Positions 21,551-32,967 are shown, counted from the stretch's first letter. The stretch: 64,000 nucleotides of DNA from Xiphydria camelus (GCA_963678675.1 OY783191.1:11990562-12054561), one strand, 5' to 3'. Numbers and translations: made by a program. The notes: a model not told the origin generated them from the letters alone.

Positions 21551-23313
21551 ATCCTGGGCAGTCGATTTGGCGATCATACAACGACTCGATGACAACACAT
21601 GAAAAATCTTTGTACTACACGGAAAGAAAAAATCAAGAAATTTGATAGGGAAAGTTGAAAAAAAATTACTGTGCTGTCCCTGAATCGTGGTGCAAACATC
21701 CAGCCCAAGAAAAAGTCTAGCGCGCATGCGTATTTATTAGTGATGAGCACCTGAAAAATTCTGGTACTGGCACGGTAAAATTTTTGTGAAAAAGAAAGAC
21801 TAGTGCGCATTCGTAGTTCTTACTAACAAGGAGAGGTCACGAGTTTCGGAACGGGTATCTTTATGATTTTTTTCTCTGTGAGTCGGGATTGACGATCTTT
21901 AAAAAAACCTCAAAGTATTTTTTCCAAAATACGCCTTAGAAATAAAAAAAATCAAATCAAAGAATTCCATGATTGGTATGTACAAGTTCCGAAAACCCGG
22001 TCTCAGGAACTCTCGCGTGGGTCATCGGGTAGCGTGTGAATATATGTATATTCATTGATAAAATAAAATGCTGTAAATTTTGGGGTAGCGCGCTGTTAGC
22101 GACTGTTTCGCTAAAAGTCTGGAATCGAACTGCCTCTCGTACTAGTCCAGTAAACGAAGGTCTGAAATACGCATTTTTACCAGCCAGGCTGCGTTTTTGT
22201 TTAACGTTGTCATTTGACCCTATAAAGCTCTGGGCGAAGTATCGCGGTTTTTCCTCCAGGAGAAAGTGTTGAAAAACAATAACAAATACCCCAAAAATGG
22301 GTTATTCGAAAATAACTCGAAAACTAAGCGAGATATCGAAAAAATGTAAAATTAAAAATTGTAGAGCTTAAAATTTTCTATAAAAAAGGTTATATACACT
22401 TTACCCCCACTCCCCTCGGTTTATCCTTTAGAGCCGCGCGAACGTTAAAAGTGAAAAAAAAATCGTAAAACATCGAAAATTTAACATTTTTGAATGTTTT
22501 TTGCCTTAAATTGCTTAAGAAACTCTCTACTTTTAAAATAAAATTATATTTCTTTTCACTCAATTGTTTAAAAAGTGTCAAGTAAAATAAACGATATCTT
22601 TCGATATATTGAATTATTTTTTCTTCTTTGTGTTCCATAATTTTGTTTGTTAAATTTCCTACACATTACACTCGGATCATTTTTCTGTAATTGTCGTCAT
22701 TTTTGAAATACCTCAGTTTCAAAAACTCAACCACTGGTCGCCAGGTCCACTCCCCCGTTTCCTTCCTTTTCCCCATGGTGGTGGGCGCTAGCCACGTGCC
22801 CGTTACCCTCCTGGGTCTTGCTTTCCTACGTTTAAATTTCTCTAACCTCGACCGCTTTCGCATAGCAAAATATATGTTATGCACCATCATATTAACTATA
22901 TTTTTTTAAAAGTATCGGATTGTTTCGCTCATAAATAAAGTAAAACAAGTTTGAATTTTTCAATAATTTCTATTTTGCATACTAAAAATACCACCACCGC
23001 CGTTTTTTTATATAGATTCAAGTACGATTAAACTATGACATATAATTTTAACAAGATGATTTGTGTGGTAGAACAAGTCGAAATAAATTAATGAAAATGA
23101 AACAACTTTGCTTCCGCTGTTTTTCTAACGTAATAGATAACGGAAAACGGCGGAAGCACAATTGTACACTTATTATACGAATTTTTACTTTACAAAGATA
23201 ATAGTATTTATTTACAATTACTTACTTATTACTAACGAGATTACAATTTACTACACGTAATATATGTACCTACATATAAATCGAAATTAAATTAAATTAA
23301 AGGTATTATAATA
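21551..23313. other. Non-coding stretch with unassigned short frames
   Basis: Short open frames occur at 22,036-22,272 and on both strands around 22,670-22,909, but none shows recognisable domains and the last two overlap antisense to one another. The segment 22,680-22,860 is more G/C-rich than its surroundings and could be an old coding fragment. I cannot support any gene. Confidence 0.45.
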
Positions 23314-23457
23314 TCATGAAGCAGCTGTTGCAAGATTTTTAACTTTGAATGTTCGAGATATGGAAACATTTTCAGGAGTTTTGCCGATCATGGTCGCCAT
23401 TGACTGTTCTCCTTTCTCGGCTGCCACATTATTTCTAGTTGAAGTCGCATATGGCAT
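23314..23457 (-). CDS. Possible short coding exon, unidentified
   Basis: A minus-strand frame of 47 codons starts MPYATSTRNNVAAEKGEQSM and ends NLATAAS before a TGA at 23,314-23,316. The amino-acid mix is balanced and unlike the Lys/Phe/Asn-rich translation of surrounding AT-rich DNA, which is why it is listed. It could be a last exon or chance. No domain is recognised. Confidence 0.25.
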   Translation of the reverse strand: MPYATSTRNNVAAEKGEQSMATMIGKTPENVSISRTFKVKNLATAAS

Positions 23458-23769
23458 TGAATATTGATGGAATATTTTTTAATTTATTAAAAATTATTAA
23501 ATTTTAAATTATAAAATACGTGTTACGTTACTATATGATAAGAGAAAGTCAATATAAGTGAAAAGTTTTACGTACACGCACATTAAAAATAAGATTTTAC
23601 ATGTGAATAAAATAAAATGTTGATTCTCTACTTGAAAAAAATAATTTCACGAGATGACTGTTATATTATCACTGACTATGATGGGTAATTTATGTTGCGG
23701 TCTGAATTTCTAAAATGAAAACATGGCTGAATATCCTAAAATGAATTTCAACGGGTTTTTTTTTTTTGA

Positions 23770-24061
23770 GCGCTTGGTTACTTTATTGCGTATAGGTGTG
23801 TGTTCCATCGCACGATAGACGGAATTCGACACATCGGTTCGTACCGCTTGATATCATTGCAATCTAATAAGGGGACCTCGGCAGGTGTCAAATCGATTTT
23901 GGCTTGAGAATTTTTTTGGTGAAAGTATAACGAAAAATATGAGACACGTATTTCGGCTTTTTCTTTAGTGGGCCTTTGTTTCGAAGAAAAAAGAGTTTGA
24001 AAATCGCGTCGCGCGCGCGTTCCAAGTATCTTCGGGATTGGCATACGGCATGTCACCAATG
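23770..24061. other. Unassigned segment before the tRNA-like sequence
   Basis: A T-run at 23,757-23,768 is followed by a moderately G/C-rich segment with a 93-codon minus-strand frame that I do not recognise and do not call as a gene. It leads directly into the tRNA-like sequence at 24,062. Confidence 0.4.
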
Positions 24062-24131
24062 CTTCGATAGCGCAACGGTTAAGTTGCCGGGCTAGGAGTC
24101 TCGATGTCGTGGGTTCAATTCTTGTTGGCGT
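24062..24131 (+). promoter_or_regulatory. tRNA-like sequence with pol III A and B boxes
   Basis: TAGCGCAACGGTTAAG matches the internal A box of tRNA genes and GGGTTCAATTC matches the B box, about 40 bases apart as in a real tRNA. The acceptor ends do not pair well, so it is not a functional tRNA. It is followed at once by a T-run (GTTTTTTTTC), which would terminate RNA polymerase III. The same layout is found in the related element at 32.4-33.5 kb. Confidence 0.6.
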
Positions 24132-24830
24132 TTTTTTTCTTCGTTAACTCTTTTTTCATTTGATTACAACCTGTTCTTGTTATGGAAAGTGGTTTACATT
24201 ATCGAATAAAATAAGTGTCGATTTTTTTCGTAATATTATTTGTAAGAACAGTTGGAAACATCGTTGCATTTTTTTATTCTTACATTTCGTCATGGGAATT
24301 TTTGGCTGCCGAAGATTTTGTACGTGATTTTGGATGATAATTGTCGAAAACACATTTGAAGCACTGAATGAAAGAATGAAATTTGCTTTCCCATAACGCT
24401 TTTAAAGTGTAAATGCGCGCGTGGCAAAGTCCCATTCGTCAAATGCTCATGGTGTCATACGGTGTGCTTTAAACGTTTTTTCGACAATTATCATCCAAAA
24501 TCATGTACAAAATCTTCGGCAGCCAAAAATTCCCATGACGAAATGTAAGAATAAAAAAAATTCAACGATGTTTCCAACTGTTCTTACAAATAATATTGGT
24601 TCACCTCAATGAGGGAGAAAATAACGAGCATGACGAAATCTAAGAATAAAAAAAATTCAATGATATTTCCAACTGTTCTTACAAATAATATTGGTTCACC
24701 TCAATGAGGGAGAAAATAACGTAAAACTATGAAAAAAATCGGAACACTTATTTTATTCGATAATGTAAACCACTTTCTGTAACAAGAAGAGGTTGTAATC
24801 AAATGAAAAAAGAGTTAATGAAGAAAAAAA
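24130..24830. mobile_element. Fold-back element carrying a KCSWC transposase end
   Basis: The left arm (24,130-24,345) reappears inverted at 24,485-24,830: TTCATTTGATTACAACCTGT, AGTGGTTTACATTATCGAAT and GGCTGCCGAAGATTTTGTAC all have complements on the right. The right arm has an extra tandem duplication of about 97 bp (units near 24,535 and 24,632, each with CAACTGTTCTTACAAATAAT). The unique centre holds the 3' end of a transposase gene. Outer ends and target duplication could not be fixed. Confidence 0.7.
24372..24548 (+). pseudogene. C-terminal cysteine cluster of a KCSWC transposase
   Basis: The plus frame reads KNEICFPITLLKCKCARGKV, then PFVKCSWCHTVCFKRFF, DNYHPKSC and a stop at 24,546-24,548. 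It aligns position by position with the fragment at 32,715-32,967 (NEVCFP, KCSWC, VCF, YHP) and more distantly with the end of the transposase at 4.9-6.0 kb. The left arm of the fold-back contains the reverse complement of its last third. Only this terminal domain survives. Confidence 0.7.
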
Positions 24831-25303
24831 CTAGTACTGGAGACACTGACCCCTGACCAATTGGTAAGGGAAGACAAACAAAGCATTAACTTTATTTGCG
24901 AGCTGTTCCGGTCGCTCGCAGGTTTTCAAACTAACTGGTCGCTCTTCGACCCTGTGGTAATGAGGAACTTTCCCGGATCTAATTTATGGCTTTAACGGCC
25001 CGAGGAGTGTCGAATTTCTCCCTCACGCCGGTCTACGGACGAAATGCGAAGAGCATTTGAGCGAATATACGACAGACAATTTATTAATAATTTATTAATC
25101 CATAGTGGTCACACGGGGTCCAGTGGACCCCATGCTAATAAAATATACATTTTTCTCATGAAAACAGTTTTTTCACTTTATTTTTTACGTTCAAAACCGA
25201 CCTATTTGATTGTACGAGTTTCATGAAAATTAATATCTTGAAACTGTAAAATAAATATACTTTTGTCAAAGCTCGTTGTAATACTGTATCCAGATACGAG
25301 TTG
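24831..25303. other. Unassigned stretch
   Basis: The part 24,835-25,070 is G/C-richer and contains CGAGCTGTTCCGGTCGCTCG-like inverted words and text reminiscent of a retroelement leader, but no boundaries or coding could be supported. From 25,070 to 25,303 it is AT-rich. Confidence 0.4.
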
Positions 25304-25440
25304 ATGTTGGCAACATCTATGTTGCCAACTTGTTCCGCCTGTTGCCAACCTGTTGCCAACGTGTTGCCAACATGTTGCCAACATGTTGCCAACATGTTAC
25401 CAACATATGTTGCCAACATGTTGCCAACACTTTGTTGGCC
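25304..25440. repeat. Tandem array of an 11-bp unit
   Basis: ATGTTGCCAAC repeats about nine to ten times with a few variant units (CGTGTTGCCAAC, CTGTTGCCAAC). Eleven is not a multiple of three, yet frames stay open across it; the resulting 115-codon minus-strand frame is repeat translation, not a gene. Confidence 0.9.
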
Positions 25441-25455
25441 GGTTTGTACGTACCT

Positions 25456-25506
25456 TAAGTGAGTCGGAGTAACTCCTCGTCGATCGGCTGTACTCCGACT
25501 CACTTA
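25456..25506. repeat. Perfect 16-bp-arm hairpin
   Basis: TAAGTGAGTCGGAGTA at 25,456-25,471 and TACTCCGACTCACTTA at 25,491-25,506 are exact complements around a 19-base spacer. It sits 16 bp after the 11-bp array. Confidence 0.85.
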
Positions 25507-25830
25507 CTGTTTATTGTAGCCATCATAAGCCGATTGTGTCAAGCGTGGCATTATTAAATGAAAATGGAAATGAATAAATATTTTCTACAGTTTAAGATTT
25601 AAAATTGTTTGAAATTACTTCGATTACAGATACCAATATTCACAAATCCCAATCACATTTCCGTTCTATAGTTACCTCTCACGAGATGTTTACACATCAG
25701 TGTCTCGAGTACTAGCAGACTCATTTTGTTTTTTATTGACTGTAGAGACACACTGATGAATGAAAAGGCACTGATCACTATACTACACTGAACACAGAAT
25801 ACAGAATAATACTATACCCCAACCCTCGTG

Positions 25831-26778
25831 CTTTTTTTTGAAGATGGACGAGGAGGGGAATCTTCGACAAGACACCCAAGATGGTAGTAGGGTAGTGTCG
25901 GATTTCTACCGACTAAACCCCTCCTCGTGGTTACCAACCCATAGGGTTCTAAACCAAAAAGAAGAAGAAGTCGGGGACCTTGCGAATTGCTAAGACCGCT
26001 AGCGCCTAAGCGAAACTAGGGGGTGCACGGGGTTATGAAATAAGAATACAAGGCCTTCGGACTTTGTCCTTGACTCTGCTAGAATAATCGCTTAATGCTC
26101 TGATGGAAGGGTTTTCATGGGACTTTACGGAGTGTCTGAGCTTGGTTGCGTATTTGGTTGCGGCTGTGTCAAGAGAGGGGAGGCCAGATTCTCGGAGTAA
26201 TTGAGCGTTCCTTATGAACCAAGGGGCGTTTAAGGAGCCTCTAAGGAGCCTCATGTAGGTACCCTGGAGCTTTCTTAGTTTCGTAGGAGCGGCGGAGCCC
26301 CAGATGGGAATGGCGTAGATGCATATGCTCCTGATTATCGCGTTAAAGGTCCGAACTTTGGTTCCCTGTGAGACAGATTTATTATTAAAGAAAGGTTTCA
26401 GAGAGACGTAAGCGCCGTTGGCTTTTTGGCGCACGGACGCGATCTACTTAGTCCAACTTAATTTCCTATCGAAAATTACGCCTAAGTATTTGACAGAATT
26501 ATTCCAAGATATGTGTGCGGTGGTTACCAACAGATAGTGGATCTGGAGGAATGTTGCGGCGGGAGAAGAAAATTGATTCTGACTTAGATTCATTGAGGGA
26601 GAATCCCCATTTGTGGTACCAGTTGAGAAGTGTAGGTAGGAATTTGTTTACCACTGATGAGCAGAAATTTTTATTTTTAGAGGAATAAAGAAGGGCAACG
26701 TCATCAGCGTATTGGACGGTTATAATTTTGTCGTGGGTGGGGATGTCATGGCAGAAAAGATTGAATTGAAGTGAAACT
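25831..26778 (-). mobile_element. 5'-truncated Jockey-like LINE
   Basis: Read on the minus strand, the fragment starts in the reverse transcriptase near 26,778 and ends at a short poly(A) (T-run at 25,831-25,838 on the plus strand). The 3' untranslated part near 25,900 contains GACACTACCC text. It overlaps in content with the longer LINE at 29.9-34.8 kb for about 60 codons around the YADD box, so it is a separate insertion. Confidence 0.75.
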
Positions 26779-26840
26779 TCTTTGCTGAGGGTACTAAAAG
26801 CGCGCTCTATGCAACGAAGAAACCGTAACGAAACCCACAC
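26033..26840 (-). pseudogene. Reverse-transcriptase fragment of the Jockey-like LINE
   Basis: The palm motif YADDVALLYSS lies near 26,690, preceded by FNLFCHDIPTHDKIITV. The thumb and downstream part follow in another frame: VRTFNAIIRSICIYAIPIWG, APTKLRKLQGTYMRLLRG and PWFIRNAQLLRESGLPSL, typical of Jockey ORF2 C-termini. The stop is at 26,033. A frameshift or short loss near 26,440-26,500 separates the two parts. Codons upstream of about 26,778 do not belong to the LINE. Confidence 0.75.
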
Positions 26841-27035
26841 ACTCCAGCGCTACCGTACGTGCCTTACTCATACACCGATCTCGACCCTACCCCATTCCAC
26901 TTAGCCCCTTCGTACACAACACTACGCAGGTATCCGATACTCGACGAGTGTACACACACCACGCGACGTGACTTTCGTCGGTGATGCTATATATTATACT
27001 CCCGCGACCGGCATGCTCAAGTGGCCGATGACTGT

Positions 27036-27512
27036 TCCGTCGCACAATTATGTTTTCTTTTATTTTACAACGATTTATTTTGTTGTTTGGCAATATGTTT
27101 ATATGTACACGAAAGAGCTCTTTCTGCTCTACAAAACTGTTATAATTGTTATTTCGAATAATTAAATTTTTTATTATTTTTCTGGCTTAGAAATGGAATA
27201 TCCAGGGGGTAAAAATCAGCAGTTTCGACATCTGCTTTTCTTCGCTTTTCATCGAGGTCAAAAAACTGCCGTATACGGAGAAGGTGTTATAGGCGAGTCT
27301 TTGATAACAAAGATGTCGAAAATTCTAATTTTTTCCTCCTGGATATTCCATTTCTAAGCCTGAAAAATAATAAAAAATTGTTATTCGAATAAACAATTAT
27401 AACAGTTTTATAGAGCAGAAAGAGCTCTTTCGAATGAATATAAACACTTTGCGGAACAGCAAACAAATCGTTTTAAAATGAAAGAAAATAAAAGAAAACG
27501 CTACGAATTTAT
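27036..27512. repeat. Inverted repeat of about 170-bp arms
   Basis: The left arm (27,036-27,206) contains CGAAAGAGCTCTTTCTGCTC, ATTATTTTTCTGGCTTAGAA and ATGGAATATCCAGG. The right arm (27,340-27,512) carries the complements, including CCTGGATATTCCATTTCTAA and GAGCAGAAAGAGCTCTTTCG. About 130 unique bases lie between. A fold-back MITE is likely; termini not resolved. Confidence 0.7.
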
Positions 27513-27549
27513 TTTCCAACCCAATAGCATCGCGATCATAAATACTTCG

Positions 27550-27930
27550 TTAAACTAGGGTTCATCTCGCCATCAGCGAAGCAGTACATTTCGGCGAATC
27601 CAGGCTGCTAATGAGTTCGCAGTCCCGCACCTTTCCTGAAAGGGTTAATTACTGGACGAATCGGAATGAACCTTCGCCGAAATATTCGGTTATCTATTGA
27701 AATCGTCATTTCTCTCTTTTACAAAGCTGAATGCATTTCGAATACATTCGAAATATAGCGGTATCTGCGAGAAGTGTTTCATTACAATTCGTTCGGTAAT
27801 TAGCCTTCCGGGAAAGGTGCAGGACTGCGAATACATAAGCAGTCCTCGTTTGCCGAAATGTACCACCCGAACCGCGTGCACTATAATGTGCACTATCATA
27901 GAATTTGTAATGTATGTGAAATTCTGAGAA
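27550..27930. repeat. Internally inverted repetitive segment
   Basis: AATTAGCCTTCCGGGAAAGGT with GCAGGACTGCGA near 27,800 is mirrored at 27,620-27,655 (CGCAGTCCCGCACCTTTCCT). A diverged copy of the same text is found at 36,090-36,126. It is a dispersed repeat, non-coding as far as I can see. Confidence 0.6.
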
Positions 27931-28429
27931 ACAGCGATTAATGTTTTATCACTGTCAAATTTGGAACTAAAATTCCTTGATTCCGTTTATGATTTTCTAG
28001 AAATTTGTCAGTTTAGTGAATACTTCGTTCGTTCGATCAAAGTTACTTCGTATACTGAGAAAAGAGTTTATTTGCAATTAATAAGTGTATACTTGATTAT
28101 GGCGGAAAAAATATTTTGTTGGACCAAGTAAGTAAATATACTGATTGATTCTTTAATATTACGACAAACTTCAAGGATAGGTTACTTGGATGAAAATAAG
28201 AAAAAAAAAAGGTGTGAGTGCCATTGTACTCACGGAGGATGTGTAAACATCCTTCAATTATCTGCGGTCCGAGTTTAATCGGGGAATATGACGTCGTAGT
28301 TCGACATAAAGAAGTTTAATTTTTTCTATAATAAAATATTTGTTATTATTATATTAGATTTATAACTTACTAGCCCGTCCCGGCTTCGCACGGGTAGATT
28401 GTGGATTGATTTTGTCCGTCCACCATTGT

Positions 28430-29615
28430 TTAAATACATTTTTAATACAAAACTTTTAGTATTTTTCCCGGGCTACGCAATGGTCATATTGGATTTGACC
28501 TTGACCATGACCTTCAAGGTTATATCAAGGTCAAATTAATTTTTTTTCACGTTCAAATGTGTCCTTGACCATTTTTTTCATGTTACCTTTATTGTCAGCG
28601 GAGGTCAAATTTAGGTCAAGTATAGTTCGACTTTTTGAACACCCTATATAAGATTTACTATCTCAGAAACCTTCGCGGATATGCGTCCAACTGTTCCCAA
28701 AATTCTCATCGCAATCGGATGAACGGTTTAGGAAGGCATAATAATCATCCGTATCGGTACTTTTTGAACACCCTGTATAAGATTTACTAACTCAGAAACC
28801 TTCGCGGGCATGCGTCCAACCATTTCCCAACTTTTCATCGCAATCGGATGAACGGTTTAGGAAGGCATAATAATCATCAGTACCGGTACTTTTTGAACAC
28901 CTTTTAAAAGATTTACTAACTCAGAAACCTTCGCGGGCATGCGTCCAACCATTCCCCAAAGTTTCATCGCAATCGGATGAACGGTTTAGGAAGGCATAAT
29001 AATCATCCGTACCGGTACTTTTTGAACACCCTGTATAAGATTTACTAACTCAAACCTTCGCGGATATGCGTCCAACTGTTCCCCAATTTTTCATTGCAAT
29101 CGAATGAACGGTTTAGGAAGGCATAATAATCATCCGTACCGTTACTTTTTGAACACCCTGTATAAGATTTACTAACTCAGAAACTTTCGCGGGCATGCGT
29201 CCAACCATTCCCCAACTTTTCATCGCAATCGGATGAACGGTTTAGGAAGGCATAATAATCATCAGTACCGGTACTTTTTGAACACCTTTTATAAGATTTA
29301 CTAACTCAGAAACCTTCGCGGGCATGCGTCCAACCATTCCCCAAAGTTTCATCGCAATAGGATGAACGGTTTAGGAAAGCATAATAATCATCCGTACCGG
29401 TACTTTTTGAACACCTTGTATAAGATTTACTAACTCAGAAACCTTCGCGGGCATGCGTCCAACCATTCCCCAAAGTTTCATCGCAATCGGATGAACGGTT
29501 TAGGAAGGCATTTGATATTACTTTAAAGGTCACGGTCAAGGTCAAATCCAATACGACCACTGGGTAGCCAAGGGAAAATCCTTAAAGTTTTGTATTAAAC
29601 ATTTTTCTCTAAAAT
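28430..29615. mobile_element. Inverted-repeat element wrapped around a tandem array
   Basis: The left arm (about 28,430-28,520) reads TTTTAATACAAAACTTT...GGCTACGCAATGGTC then GGATTTGACCTTGACC. The right arm (29,530-29,615) is the complement: GGTCAAGGTCAAATCC, GGGTAGCCAAGGGAAAATCC, AAAGTTTTGTATTAAA. The middle is filled by the ~125-bp array. Upstream, AGCCCGTCCCGGCTTCGCAC at 28,372 is a motif seen beside many insect repeats. Confidence 0.7.
28641..29515 (+). repeat. Tandem array of a ~125-bp unit, seven copies
   Basis: Each unit carries AAGATTTACTAACTCAGAAA, CTTCGCGGGCATGCGTCCAA and GGATGAACGGTTTAGGAAGG, then CATAATAATCATCCGTACCG and TACTTTTTGAACACCCTGTA. Units differ by several bases, alternating between CCCTGTA and CCTTTTA junctions, which suggests higher-order dimers. 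It is non-coding. Confidence 0.9.
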
Positions 29616-29914
29616 GTTTTCCCGTTGAGATAATCCAGCTTGCGCGAATAATATGCGCAGTAGCGCCACACACACACTGACGCGTTACATCTACATGACT
29701 TACGTCTTACGCTCAATTTCCCAGGAAGGTCGTACCGCAGAGCCATAGCATAGATGTTTACACATCAAAAAAACAAACAAAACGTGTGGCCGCCACACGC
29801 GGAAGAAGTGAAACTTCGATACCAGTTTCTCTGAATTTGATTCCGGTGGTATTAGTTTCAATTGGCTCTACGAAGAAGCATTGTAAAAGACTTGTATAGA
29901 AGTCAAAACTTGTA
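29616..29914. other. Segment between array and LINE
   Basis: Contains GTGTGGCCGCCACAC near 29,787, a perfect short palindrome, followed by GGAAGAAGTGAAACTTC. The word GAAGTGAAACTTC also occurs at 26,770, where the other LINE is truncated. No gene seen. Confidence 0.4.
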
Positions 29915-31980
29915 TAGAGTTGAGAAGTGTAGGTAGGAATTTGTTTACCACTGATGAGCAGAAATTGTTATGTTTAGATGAATAAAGAAGGGCAACGTCA
30001 TCAGCGTATTGGGCGGTTATAATTTTGTCGTGAGTGAGGATGTCATGGCAGAAAAGATTGCATAGAGCTGGCGAGAGTTTAGATCCTTGAGGGACTCCCG
30101 CCGTGATAGGTTGCGGGTCGGAGAAACATTTTCCTGAACGAACTCTGAAAAATCTGTTTGTTAGAAAGGACCGTATTATACCGATTAGATAGTGAGGGAC
30201 GTTTAGCTGTATTAATTTAGAGATTAATCCATCGTGCCAAACTGTCAAATGCTTGCTTAGCGTCTAGCAGGAGCATTGAGGTGTGACGGCTTTTGTTCAA
30301 ATTATCGGCGATGTGCTCTGCCACGCGGAGTAGTTGATGACAGGTGCCATGCCGGTGACGGAAACCATGTTGAAATTTTGGGAGGATATTTGAATCAGAG
30401 CTAAATTTATTTAGGCAGGTTAGGATAATATTTTCAGCTACTTTGCTTAAGGGGGAGAGGAGGTTGATTGCCCTGCAGCTAGAGGCCTGGTTAAGGGGTT
30501 TGCCTTGCTTTGGGAAACAGATGATTGTTGCTGTCTTCCAGGCAGAGGGAAAGTATTGCAGCCGTAGCATTGCGTTGATGACGTTACAGATGGTAACGAT
30601 ATGAATGTGCGAGAGTATTTTGAGGACTCCGTTGGGGATAGAGTCGTACCCTGGAGCCTTATTCTTCTTTAGAGATTTGATGGTCTTTACGATTTCACTG
30701 GGGGAGGTGTGGGGGAAGGAGGGGTCATCGGGGCTGAAGTTACGAACAGTTTCCGTTATTGAGTCATGGAAGTTTACGAATTCTACGCGGGTGGGAAACG
30801 GGGAGCATTGGTCTTTAAGGGAATCGACGAAAATATTTGCCTTGTCCCTATCAGCCGAGAAATGAGATCCGTTCTTTAGCAGAGGGGGTGGGTGGGGTAG
30901 CCTATTTCTGAGGGATTTGATTACTTTCCAACAACTTTTGGGGTTTGCTTCGGCTTGAGCAATATACTTGTTGAATTTTTCGTTGCAAGTTGCTTGAAGG
31001 GCCGAACTTACGGTTTACAGCATTTAGGAGTGGGCGGAGAGCTGGGTTGCCGGTTCGTTGAACAAGTCTATGAATTCTCCTTTTCTTTGCAATAAGTGCT
31101 AGGGTCTCATATAGGAGTTGAGTCCTTATTGGGTGGGAAGGAACCGCGCTGCTTGCGAGTGTAATTTTAGCTTTAATTTCCTGCGAGAGGGCGTCAACTA
31201 CTTTATCCATGTCCGAGGTGGATTGGATATTATTGCACTTGAAGGTAGAGGTTTCGAGATGGTATTTAAGCGCCAGCCAGTCGACTCTGGTTTGTCGTTG
31301 GGTTATGGTGGTGGGGGAGTTCGGAATTTCCAAGAGAACCGGGTTATGATCAGAGTTTAGGGCTGGGAAAGACCACGGTTCCCTGGTTAGAGTGAGGTTT
31401 TTGGTAATGAATATATCTAGGATATCCGGCTTTTTATTGGAACCCGTAGGGAAGTAAGTGTGGTTAGCGGGAGCGTCTATGGAGAAGCTATGATTTTGTA
31501 AAAGGTTTAGAAGCGTTTAGCCTTTCACGTTCTTGGTGCGGCAGCCCCAGGAGCCGTGTTTAGCGTTGAAATCACCTGCAAGTGCTAAACTTCTGTCTAG
31601 GAGAGGGGGTATTTCCGAGAGGTTATTAGTGGACGGAGGAGAGTAACAGGTTACTATTTTGAGAGGCTTGCCATTGTGGGTGACTATAATTCCGCATGAC
31701 TCGAGCGAAGGAGTAGGGGGGCTGATGGCTTGGTGACGGACGGAGTTTCGTACGATAGTCGCGACTCCTCCATGTTTGGAGAGTGGACGATCTGCTCTAT
31801 AAACGGAGAAATTGGGGATGCAGAGCTTTATATGAGGTTGTAAGTGCGTTTCTGTAATACAGGCCACGTGAATAGAGTATTCATCAAGGAGTTGCGTTAG
31901 TAGGAGCGTTCTGTAGTTATTTGCCGATAGGATACCGTTCGCATTCCAATTTAGGATAGTGAGAGTGTCTCTATTGGGAT
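29915..31980 (-). pseudogene. Jockey-like ORF2: endonuclease and reverse transcriptase
   Basis: The endonuclease begins with LTILNWNANGILSANNYRTL near 31,975. It has ACITETHLQPH, GGVATIVRNSV, LAGDFNAKHGSWGC and SDHNPVLL. A stop at 31,517 and shifts near 31,360 break it. The reverse transcriptase has WKTATIICFPKQGKPLNQAS, INLLSPLSKVAENIIL, QHGFRHRHGTCHQLLRV, LLLDAKQAFDSL, ITAGVPQGSKLSPALCNLF and YADDVALLYSS near 30,010. Sequence after KFLPTLLN is unrelated, so the thumb and 3' end are missing. A frameshift lies near 30,230. Confidence 0.8.
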
Positions 31981-32551
31981 TGAGGGGGTTTGGGGGCTGG
32001 AAGGCCTGAGAGAGCTGGGAGAGGAAGTCGAGAAAAAACTGCAGAGATGCCTGGAATTGGGGAGGAGCTGCAGGGACTGTGGGTACTGGTGCGGTAAGAT
32101 TTGGCGTGGAAGCGGGGGTAGGACCCCTTGCGGTTTGTGCGTAGGAGCGTGGGGGCTGGTGAAGTCCGTTTCGAGCGGGCTCGGGATTTGTCCTCTGGCT
32201 GCTAGGCGCTAATACTGCTGGAGTGGGAGGTAGGGCGGTGGGTGATGAAGTGGAGGCACTGCATGAGTGCGGGGGGATGCGTCACTTTGAGGAGCTTTTG
32301 GTCCGGTTTAGGTTTGAGGAGGTTGGGGATTTGTTGGGATTATCCTTATTATGGCACTCACAAGGGGAGGGCTCGACCCATGGGACACCGATTTGAACGG
32401 CGTTTTAGTTAGACGGTAGCCAAAAGGGTCACAAACAACCCCCTAAAGCGGTTGCTGCCAATGCGACTTCGTTTATTTATAAACAGTATTTTAGTTTTTA
32501 CGCTGTCGGACCGGACGATAGTGGTCTCATTTTAAACGACAGTTTCCACAG

Positions 32552-32631
32552 CGGCGCGATGGCGCAGTGGTTAAGGGTAAGGGTAAGTCTTACCACGCGG
32601 TGGACTCGGGTTCGATTCTTGCTGCGTGCAG
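32552..32631 (+). promoter_or_regulatory. tRNA-like block in the left arm
   Basis: GATGGCGCAGTGGTTAAG matches the pol III A box and CGGGTTCGATTC the B box. A nine-base tandem slip (GGTAAGGGTAAG) has lengthened the part between them compared with the right arm. A 13-T run follows the block. It lies about 190 bases inside the element end. Confidence 0.65.
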
Positions 32632-32714
32632 TTTTTTTTTTTCGTTTTATTTATTTATAAATTGTGATATATTTTTTCTAATATGATTCTGATATAATTC
32701 TATATTTTTCTGAT

Positions 32715-32967
32715 ATGATTAGATATGCTTGGTTTGTGTCAAAACTCACGGATGAACGGCCGTTATTCGTTAATGTAAATGAGGTTTGTTTCCCCTTGAC
32801 TCTTGCAAAAAAGAAATGTGAATGTTCAAATATGTCTTTTATTAAATGTTCTTGGTGCGAAGAACATGTTTGCTTTGCATGTTTTTATGATAAGTATCAC
32901 CCAAAAAATTTGTAAACATAGCGCATCAGAATCTTCATCCGAGTCAGAAACCGACAAAAGCGATTAA
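32715..32967 (+). pseudogene. C-terminal end of a KCSWC transposase
   Basis: Reading starts IRYAWFVSKLTDERPLF and continues through NEVCFPLTLAKKKCECSN, FIKCSWCEEHVCFACF and YDKYHPKNL before a stop at 32,913. After a small frame change the tail HSASESSSESETDKSD ends at 32,967. The order matches the C-termini at 24.4 kb (closest) and 4.9 kb. The cross-brace spacing C-x-C, C-x2-C, C-x2-C, H resembles a RING-like zinc fold. The catalytic domain is absent. Confidence 0.7.

Noticed and set aside
20413..22909. A series of 66-82-codon frames on both strands
   Set aside because: Lys/Phe/Ile-rich translations of AT-rich DNA with hairpins; lengths are expected by chance.
24062..24131. Functional tRNA gene
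   Set aside because: Boxes A and B are good but the acceptor stem does not pair and the anticodon arm is unclear; better explained as a tRNA-derived sequence in a mobile element. The same applies to 32,552-32,631 and 33,235-33,309.
25156..25503. 115-codon minus-strand frame rich in Gly-Asn and Trp-Gln-His
   Set aside because: Translation of the 11-bp array in rotating frames.
25250..25510. CRISPR-like array
   Set aside because: The repeat unit is 11 bp with no unique spacers, and the genome is clearly animal.
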